A stretch of DNA of 32,836 nt, taken from Streptosporangiaceae bacterium. GTDB lineage: Bacteria; Actinomycetota; Actinomycetes; Streptosporangiales; Streptosporangiaceae. Position numbers and translations under genes: made by a program. Of the stretch, positions 26,391 through 32,836 are shown piece by piece (the stretch's first letter is position 1; every line of letters starts with the position of its first letter). The notes under the pieces are model-generated. The model had not been told where the DNA came from and did not search any database. It saw only the letters and a list, made by a program, of their open reading frames with translations. The stretch is from positions 1 through 32,836 of the forward strand of contig JASHQL010000269.1 of the NCBI GenBank assembly GCA_030039155.1, given 5' to 3'.

Positions 26391-26894
26391 ATGAGTCACG
26401 TCACCGGAGTCGAGCGGACCCTGGTGCTGCTCAAGCCGGACGCGGTGGCACGCGGCCTGGCCGGACGCGTGCTCACCCGGTTCGAACAAGCCCTACTCAA
26501 GATCGTCGCCATCAAGATGGTCTGGATGGACGCCGAGCTGGCCAAGCGGCATTACTTCGACCTGGAAGAGCGGTTCGGCCTCGCGGTGTACAACCTGATG
26601 GCTGACTTCATGCAGACCGGCCCGGTGATCGCGGTCGTGCTCGAGGGCGTGGACGCGATCTCCTGCGTACGCAAGATGGTCGGCGCGACATATCCGGATC
26701 AGGCGGCACCAGGCACGATCCGTGGTGACTTCGCCCACATGAGCAGGGCATACGCGAACGACCGTGGCGTGGCGGTGGCCAACCTCGTGCACGCGTCAGG
26801 CAACGCGGAAGAGGCCGAGCACGAGATCGGCGTGTGGTTCGCCAAGGACGAGATCCACGAGTACGCCACCGCCGCCGAGCACTACCACAGGTAG
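26391..26894 (+). CDS. divergent nucleoside-diphosphate kinase family protein
   Basis: ERTLVLLKPDAVARGLAGRVLTRFE, GPVIAVVLEGVDAISCVRKMVGATYPDQAAPGTIRGDFA, NLVHASGN (catalytic His). Insertion HMSRAYANDRGVAV precedes the catalytic His motif. Confidence 0.88.
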   Translation: MSHVTGVERTLVLLKPDAVARGLAGRVLTRFEQALLKIVAIKMVWMDAELAKRHYFDLEERFGLAVYNLMADFMQTGPVIAVVLEGVDAISCVRKMVGATYPDQAAPGTIRGDFAHMSRAYANDRGVAVANLVHASGNAEEAEHEIGVWFAKDEIHEYATAAEHYHR

Positions 26895-26942
26895 CAGCCG
26901 GCCGGCTGAACCGAAGGCCTGACAGCCTCGTTCCCCTGATTG

Positions 26943-26964
26943 CGGCCCGGCGCCCGCCGGGCCG
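26943..26964. terminator. 10-bp GC hairpin between ndk-like gene and secreted propeller gene
   Basis: CGGCCCGGCG-cc-CGCCGGGCCG. A 14-bp perfect palindrome CAGCCGGCCGGCTG follows the stop directly at 26895-26908. No T-tract. Confidence 0.4.
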
Positions 26965-27039
26965 GTGCGGCCTCAGCCTGCTCGCAGTCCCCCCGCGGCG
27001 TCGCCGGCCCGGCCGCCATCGCGTCCGACGGGAGCAACC

Positions 27040-28167
27040 ATGAGGCTGTTTCACAAGGTCACGGCGGCTGCGGCCGCTGCCGGGGCCATCACCGCGGCAG
27101 GGCTCACCCTGCCAGTCGCGGCACAGGCACAGCAGCACAGCGGCGGGGCCTACCTCAGCGCATTCCACCACCTGCGGACGGTCGGCAGCACCGTGCCAGG
27201 GAACGGCGATGTCAATCCGTACGGCATCGTGGTGCTCAAGCACTCGGTCGGCCGCCTGGTCGCCGGCGACGTCCTGATCAGCAACTTCAATGACAAGAAG
27301 AACGAGCAGGGCACCGGGCACACCATCGTCGAGTTGGCACCTGGCGGCCACCGCACCGTGTTCGCCAACATCACCGCGGCCAGCCTGCCCGGCGCCTGTC
27401 CCGGCGGCATCGGGCTGACCACGGCGCTGGTCGTGCTGCCAGGCGGCTGGGTCATCGTCGGCAGCACGCCATCGCGCAACGGCAGCGTGTCCACCTCAGC
27501 GGCCGGCTGCCTGATCCTGCTGAACAGCCAGGGCCAGGTGAACCAGGTCTGGTCCGGCGGCGCCATCAACGGGCCGTGGGACGCGACCGCGGCGGCGCAC
27601 GGCGACATGGCGTCGGTGTTCGTCGACAACGTGCTCAACGGCACCAGGGCGGCGGGCGGCAAGCAGGTGTTCCGCGGCACCGTGCTCAGGTTTGACCTGA
27701 TCCTCTACGGCAGCAACCAGGCGCCGGTGGTCACCAGCACGACCAAGATCGGCCAGGGCTTCGCCGAGCAGGGCAACGCCTCTGCGTTCGTGCTCGGCCC
27801 CACCGGGCTCGGGCTCAGCCACGGCACGCTGTACGTGGCAGAGACCGACACCAACCGGATCAAGGCAATTCCGGCGGCGATGACCAGGATGACCAGCGCC
27901 GGCAACGGCACGCTGGTCACGGCCGGCGGCAAGCTGTCAGCGCCGCTTGGGCTGGCCATCGCGCCTGACGGCCACATCCTGACCGTGAACGGCAACAACG
28001 GCCTGATCGTCGAGACCACGCCAGGCGGCAGCCAGATAGCAGCCAGGCTGCTTGACAGTTCTGGGTCGCCGAAGGGCGCGGGCGCGCTGTTCGGGCTCGC
28101 GGTCTGGGGCGGGCACGGCGTCTACTACGTGGACGACGCGCAGAACACCCTGCGGCTGCTGCACTAG
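27040..28167 (+). CDS. secreted NHL/SMP-30-like beta-propeller protein
   Basis: Signal peptide MRLFHKVTAAAAAAGAITAAGLTLPVAAQAQ; repeated blades such as VNPYGIVVLKHSVGRLVAGDVLISNFND and LGLAIAPDGHILTVNGNNGLIVETTPGG. Confidence 0.82.
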   Translation: MRLFHKVTAAAAAAGAITAAGLTLPVAAQAQQHSGGAYLSAFHHLRTVGSTVPGNGDVNPYGIVVLKHSVGRLVAGDVLISNFNDKKNEQGTGHTIVELAPGGHRTVFANITAASLPGACPGGIGLTTALVVLPGGWVIVGSTPSRNGSVSTSAAGCLILLNSQGQVNQVWSGGAINGPWDATAAAHGDMASVFVDNVLNGTRAAGGKQVFRGTVLRFDLILYGSNQAPVVTSTTKIGQGFAEQGNASAFVLGPTGLGLSHGTLYVAETDTNRIKAIPAAMTRMTSAGNGTLVTAGGKLSAPLGLAIAPDGHILTVNGNNGLIVETTPGGSQIAARLLDSSGSPKGAGALFGLAVWGGHGVYYVDDAQNTLRLLH

Positions 28168-28189
28168 CCAGCTGCGCTGGGGGACGGGC

Positions 28190-30541
28190 TCAGCTTGCTG
28201 CGCCTGTCCCCAGCCAGCGATCGAGCCAGGCAAACTGCTCGGCGAGCACGTGCAGCACCGACTCGCGGCCCGCGTAGCCATGGCTCTCGTGCGGGAGCAC
28301 GACAAGCCGCGCGGTCCCGCCGTTCCCCTGTACCGCCTGGAACAACCGCTCGGACTGCAACGGGAACGTGCCAGAGTTCGCGTCTGCGGCCCCGTGGATC
28401 AGCAGCAGCGGCGCGGCGATCTGATTGGCGTAGCGGAACGGCGAGACCCGGTCATAGACCCCGGTGGCCTCCCAGAAACTGCGCCGCTCGGTCTGGAAGC
28501 CGAACGGGGTAAGGCTGCGGTTGTACGCTCCGCTGCGCGCGATGCCGGCCGCGAACAGGTCGGTGTGCGCGAGCAGGTTGGCCGTCATGAACGCGCCGTA
28601 GCTGTGCCCGCCGACCGCGACCCTGTCCGGGTCGGCGATGCCCAGCTCAGTCAGTGCGGTGATGTGCGCCGACGCCGCGGCGGAGATCTGCTCGACGTAG
28701 CTGTCGTTCATGGTCTCCGGGTCGCCGATGACCGGCATCGTGGCATTGGCGAGCACCGCGTAGCCGCGCAGCACGAACCAGACGGGCTCCGGCGCGTTCA
28801 GCCTGGTGAACCGCTGGGTACTGCCGCGCACCTGGCCGGCCGTGCCGGCGTCGCCGTAGTCGAGCGGGTAGGCCCAGATGACCAGCGGCAGCCTGCCGTC
28901 GCGTGCCGGGTCGTAGCCCGGCGGCAGGTACAGCATCCCGGTGAGCTGCACGCCGTCGCCGCGGTCGTAGGTCAGCAGCTGCCGCTGCATCCTGGTCAGC
29001 TGCGGATGCGGGTCCGGCCAGCTGGTGAGCTGCCTGCGCCGGCCGCCGTCGAGCGCTGCCGCGAACAGGTTCGGCGGCGCGGCCGGCGTCTCATGCGAGA
29101 TGACCACCTCCGTCCTGCCATCGGCGACGAAACCGAGCACGTGCTCGTAGGCGTCAGCGGTGCTGTGGAACAGCCTGGTCGTGGCGGAGTCGGCCAGGTC
29201 GAACCGGTCCAGGAACGGCCGGTCGCCGTCCGGCGTCGCGCCGTCTCCGCGCAGGTAGATCTGCGAGCCGTCCTGCAGCACCGTCCTGGATCCGTCCTGG
29301 TGCGTGGTCATCAGCGGCGAGCCGGGATCGTGGTAGGAGTCGTCGGCCGAATGGTCGAAGAGCACCCGGCCTGCGCCGCTGTCTGACAGGTCGCGCAGCC
29401 AGGTGGTGAGCCAGCGCCGGTCCCTGTCGTGCTCGGCGACCAGCAGCAGGTCCGGCTCGCGCAGGTCCAGCCAGCCAAGGCAGCGGTGCTCGAGCCTGGC
29501 CACCGGCTCGGGCGCGCCGGTGAACGGCGCGGCGAGCCGGAACATCTGGTCCCGGTGCTCGGCTGGCGCGTGCGGGTCACCGCCGTCGAGTGCCTCGGTC
29601 CAGACCAGGGTGGCCGGCCGCGACTCCAGCCAGGACACCATCCGCGGCCCGGTCGGCACGCCCTGCCGCGGCACCTCGTCGCTCACCGGCAGTTCGGTCA
29701 CCAGGTACTCGGGAACGCCGGCCGCGCTCCAGACCTCGACCCGGCGGGCGAAGTAGACCCAGGGCACCCGGAACGAGAACGGCCGCTGCAGCTTGCCGAC
29801 CAGCACGTGCTGCCCGTCTGGTGACTCGCCGAGGAAGCGGTAGAGCCCGGCAGGACCGAGCGTGACCGCGACGCCCGACTCGGGATCTACCCGCAGCGGC
29901 ACGGTGGTGGCCAGTGCCTCGAACGCGTCCTCGTCGGCTACCGTGCGCAGCAGGTCCTGGAAGGTGGCCATCTGCGAGTGCTTGCCCGCGGTCTCCTCGA
30001 CCTGCGGCTCGGCCAGCGCGACCGGCAGGGCGACCGGCCCGGCAGGCGCGCCGAGCACCAGCAGCGACCGGCTGTCCCTTGACCAGCGGATGGTGCTGCC
30101 CGCCGACGTCGGATCGCCGCCGAGCACGTCCCTGACCCGCAGGCCAGGCAGCTGCCTGGCGGTACCGGACTCGGCGTCGGCGACCCAGACGCCGATGCCG
30201 TCAAGCTCGTCGCAGGTGAAGGCGAACCGGCGGCCGTCGGGCGCCCATGCGGGCACGCTGACCGAGGCATCGGGTGGCAGTTCTAGCTGCCGCTCGCTGC
30301 CGTCGGCAAGCGACAGCAGCGAAATGCCGGTCAGCCGCCTGATCCGCTGCCTGCCCGCGATGACCGGGTCGAGCCGCATGCCGCCGAGCGACAGGTACCG
30401 CCTGGCGAGCTGGGCAACCGGCGGGTGCGACTCGTACCGCACCAGCGCCGCCCGCGTCCGGTCCGGCGACAGCACCGTGGCAGGCGTCGGCGCCGCGTCG
30501 ATGATCGAGACGATGTCACTGTCGGGGGTCAGGTACGGCAC
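28190..30541 (-). CDS. S9 family prolyl oligopeptidase/acylaminoacyl-peptidase
   Basis: VAVGGHSYGAFMTANLLAHTDLFAAGIARSGAYN (GxSxG), HGAADANSGTFPLQSERLF, HESHGY. GTG start 30541 with GAGGAA upstream; the 30949 ORF start is not preferred. Confidence 0.9.
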   Translation of the reverse strand: MPYLTPDSDIVSIIDAAPTPATVLSPDRTRAALVRYESHPPVAQLARRYLSLGGMRLDPVIAGRQRIRRLTGISLLSLADGSERQLELPPDASVSVPAWAPDGRRFAFTCDELDGIGVWVADAESGTARQLPGLRVRDVLGGDPTSAGSTIRWSRDSRSLLVLGAPAGPVALPVALAEPQVEETAGKHSQMATFQDLLRTVADEDAFEALATTVPLRVDPESGVAVTLGPAGLYRFLGESPDGQHVLVGKLQRPFSFRVPWVYFARRVEVWSAAGVPEYLVTELPVSDEVPRQGVPTGPRMVSWLESRPATLVWTEALDGGDPHAPAEHRDQMFRLAAPFTGAPEPVARLEHRCLGWLDLREPDLLLVAEHDRDRRWLTTWLRDLSDSGAGRVLFDHSADDSYHDPGSPLMTTHQDGSRTVLQDGSQIYLRGDGATPDGDRPFLDRFDLADSATTRLFHSTADAYEHVLGFVADGRTEVVISHETPAAPPNLFAAALDGGRRRQLTSWPDPHPQLTRMQRQLLTYDRGDGVQLTGMLYLPPGYDPARDGRLPLVIWAYPLDYGDAGTAGQVRGSTQRFTRLNAPEPVWFVLRGYAVLANATMPVIGDPETMNDSYVEQISAAASAHITALTELGIADPDRVAVGGHSYGAFMTANLLAHTDLFAAGIARSGAYNRSLTPFGFQTERRSFWEATGVYDRVSPFRYANQIAAPLLLIHGAADANSGTFPLQSERLFQAVQGNGGTARLVVLPHESHGYAGRESVLHVLAEQFAWLDRWLGTGAAS

Positions 30542-30671
30542 GCCAGCTTCCTCTCTGCCCGCCGGCCTGGCGCGGCCGCTACAGGGTTGCGCGTCCCGGC
30601 CGCCAGCGCAAATTGCCTGATGGCACCGGCACCAGGCCGGTCGTCTGGCAGCCGGTACGGTGGGCGTCGTG

Positions 30672-32038
30672 ATGGGGCAGACGGCGCAGCAGCTGACCGC
30701 GAGGCTGGCCGCGGAGCAGGCAGGCAGCAGGCTGCCGTCGGTGACGGCAGGGCTGGCCAGGGATGGCGAGCTGATCTGGTCGGCAGGCCGCGGCCGGGTC
30801 GGCGACCGCCAGCCGGACTCCGGCGTGCAGTACCGGGCCGGGTCGATCACCAAGAGCTTCGTGGCCGTGGCCGTGCTACGGCTGCGTGACCAGGGCAGGT
30901 TCAGCCTGAACGACACTGGGCGCGTTTCCGGCCACGGCGCAGGTACCACTACTCCAACGTCGGGTACGCACTGCTCGGCCAGCTGCTAGGCCGTGTCCCG
31001 CAGGCCTTGGTGGATGCGGGCGGCGATCCAGGCGGCGTCCGGCAAGGCGGCGGAGGAGCCAATAGTGGTGCTATTGGCGACGACGACAACGCCGCCGGTC
31101 GTCGTCTGGGCGCCGATCCGCGCCGCCGAAGGTCTGCGGGACACGGCCTAACCAGCCAGCACGGCACGAGCTGGGAGCAGGTCGTCGCCGACGAGGTACT
31201 CACCCCGCTCGGGCTGAGCCGGACCACGCCGCGCCCCGTGCCACCGCATGCGAGCGGGTTCGCCGTGCATCCGCATGCGGACCTGCTGCTGGCCGAGCCT
31301 GAGCACGATGCGGGCGCGATGGGGCCGGCCGGCCAGCTCTGGACCACGGTCGCCGACCTGGCGAAGTGGGCGGCATTCCTGGCCGGCCAGCGCGGCGACC
31401 TGCTGGCCAAGGACACGCTGGCGGAGATGCGCGAGCCGGCCGGCGTCGACGACATCCCTGGCCAGCCCTGGGCACTCGGCTACGGCCTCGGCTTGCAACT
31501 GTGGAACTCGGGCGGGGTCAGGCTGTACGGCCACTCGGGCTCCATGCCCGGATTCGTCGGCATGCTGCAGATCGCCGAGGACGGCACCGCGGTGATCGTG
31601 CTGGCGAACTCCACAGTGGGCGCGGACATGACGGTGGCGGCCGACCTGCTGAAGATCCTGGCCGAGGCCGAACCCGCCGGGCAGCCTGAATGGTCGCCGC
31701 GGCAAGTCCCCGATGACGTCAGGGCGATGCTCGGCACCTGGTACTGGGGACCGGCGCCGTTCACCGTGTCGCACTCCGGCGGCCTGCTGCACCTGACGCA
31801 CGCGGGCGGCGGCCCGCCGGTCAGGTTCCGCAGGTCCGGCGAGACCGGCGACTGGATCGGCCTGGACGGCTACCACGCGGGGGAACCGCTGACGCTGGTG
31901 ACCGGCAGCGAGCGATCCGTTCCCGTGCTCAATCTTGGCTCTTTTCTTTACACCAGGACGCCCTACGATGCCGCGGCGCCGGTGCCTGGCGGGGTTGACC
32001 CGGCCGGCTGGATGGCACCACCCAGCCGGCCGGGCTAG
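30672..32038 (+). pseudogene. serine hydrolase (beta-lactamase family) disrupted by internal deletion/frameshift and a 160-bp insertion
   Basis: N-terminal frame (30672..30989) has SITKSF (SxxK). The C-terminal frame has YHYSNVGYALLGQLL...HGTSWEQVVADEVLTPLGLSRTT...YGHSGSMPGF. The frames differ by 2, and the segment expected between SLND and YHYSN is missing. Confidence 0.85.
30987..31150. mobile_element. MITE-like non-autonomous element with ~20-bp TIRs and TA target duplication
   Basis: Left TAGGCCGTGTCCCGCAGGCC (30987-31006); right GGTCTGCGGGACACGGCCTA (31131-31150), reverse complement identical at 19/20. Central GCCAATAG-tggtg-CTATTGGC stem (31058-31078). Excision leaving one TA joins LLGQLL directly to TSQHGTSWEQVV. 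Confidence 0.85.
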
Positions 32039-32055
32039 GTCACCGCGTCAGCGGC

Positions 32056-32655
32056 TCAGTACCAGCCGGTGGCGAGCTCGTGCGCCCATGCGGCACTCGG
32101 CGAGCCGTAGCGGCTCTTGATGTAGCGCATGCCCCAGCGGATCTGCGTCCACGGGTTGTCCGGCCAGTCCTTGCCTGCCGAGCTCATCTTCGAGCCTGGC
32201 ACCGCCTGCGGGATGCCGTACGCGCCTGAGTAGGGGTTGCTGGCGTGTACGTTCCAGCTGCTCTCCCGGTTCCACAACCAGACCAGGTACTTGAACTGGC
32301 GGTGCCGCCAGTGGAAGTGCCCGAGCATGTGCCAGGCAATCTGCCGGGGCGTGCGGTTGTGGTGCTTGCGCCGCGCAGCGCTGGCCTGGCCAGCGAGGTC
32401 GTCAGCCCTCGTGGCGGTCAGCGCCACGGTCAAGCTGTCGAGGCTGATGGAGCGCCCGGCGCGGGCTGGGGATTGCGCCGCCTGCGAGGCCGCTGGCCTG
32501 ACCGCTGCTGCGGTGCTGCCTGACGCGGCCACTGCGCCTGAAGTCAGGACGCCAGCGGTGGCGGCGGCTGCGGCCAGTACGGTGACGGCCGCGGCACGGA
32601 CTGCGAGAAGGGATCGGAATGACGGTCGGGGGTGTGCGGAACTGACGGGGGGCAA
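32056..32655 (-). CDS. secreted lytic transglycosylase domain protein
   Basis: Hydrophobic export signal, then RQIAWHMLGHFHWRHRQFKYLVWLWNRESSWNVHASNPYSGAYGIPQAVPGSKMSSAGKDWPDNPWTQIRWGMRYIKSRYGSPSAAWAH (SLT-like ESsW, AYGIPQA, NPwtQIrWGmrYI). Confidence 0.9.
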   Translation of the reverse strand: MPPVSSAHPRPSFRSLLAVRAAAVTVLAAAAATAGVLTSGAVAASGSTAAAVRPAASQAAQSPARAGRSISLDSLTVALTATRADDLAGQASAARRKHHNRTPRQIAWHMLGHFHWRHRQFKYLVWLWNRESSWNVHASNPYSGAYGIPQAVPGSKMSSAGKDWPDNPWTQIRWGMRYIKSRYGSPSAAWAHELATGWY

Positions 32656-32780
32656 GAGGTGCCTTTGGTCGGGCGCGCATTCGAGTTGGCGCGCTCGGCG
32701 TCCACCCTGGACGCCTGCCGTCTGGCCGGGGGCGGCCAGGGCAGCGGCGTGCGGACGTGGCGCGGGTCAGGGCGACTGGT

Positions 32781-32797
32781 GGTTACTCTTGGTAACC
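32781..32797. promoter_or_regulatory. inverted repeat upstream of lytic transglycosylase gene
   Basis: GGTTAC-tcttg-GTAACC, about 126 bp upstream of the start. Confidence 0.4.
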
Positions 32798-32836
32798 GTC
32801 GCGCACGCAGGGTGCTGTCGAAGGTCTACCTTGCCT

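Noticed and set aside
28052-29386. 444-aa + strand ORF antisense to the S9 peptidase
   Set aside because: Low-information Arg/Val/Gln-rich shadow sequence; no family signature.
30672-31006. Sequencing error as the sole cause of the broken serine hydrolase
   Set aside because: A single indel would not remove the whole SxxK-to-YxN segment and cannot create a TIR-bounded 160-bp insert with TA duplication.
32656-32836. ydaO-type (c-di-AMP) riboswitch upstream of the lytic transglycosylase
   Set aside because: Such riboswitches are common before actinobacterial cell-wall hydrolases, but I could not find the conserved CAGCTAACCCGG-like 3' block or the rest of the core. The leader is also cut by the window edge.

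Overview
High-GC actinobacterial-type chromosomal window with about 28 protein-coding genes. I found no tRNA, rRNA, CRISPR array or transposase. Contents in order: partial methyltransferase; acyl-CoA synthetase; TmrB-like P-loop kinase + class I glutamine amidotransferase; GNAT acetyltransferase; PPOX/F420-type oxidoreductase; RtcB; Gfo/Idh/MocA oxidoreductase; SDR; AlkB-like dioxygenase; GH15 glycosidase; a translationally coupled APC permease / DDAH-like hydrolase / SAM-methyltransferase operon; YbaK-type deacylase; alpha/beta hydrolase; DinB2-like Y-family polymerase without an aromatic steric gate; XRE regulator; OsmC; channel-like membrane protein; arylsulfotransferase-like secreted protein; a MurNAc/anhydro-MurNAc salvage cluster (AnmK <-> MurQ-MurR-serine hydrolase); winged-helix protein; divergent NDK; secreted beta-propeller-like protein; S9 peptidase; a serine-hydrolase pseudogene; and a lytic transglycosylase. 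The strongest unlisted structure is a ~160-bp non-autonomous, whole-length hairpin element (30989-31148). It has near-perfect terminal inverted repeats and a TA target duplication, and it sits in-frame inside the serine-hydrolase pseudogene. Removing it with one TA restores a continuous conserved protein. Other notable signals are three short tandem repeats at gene edges, several perfect inverted repeats, and two convergent gene pairs whose stop codons share one CTAG.
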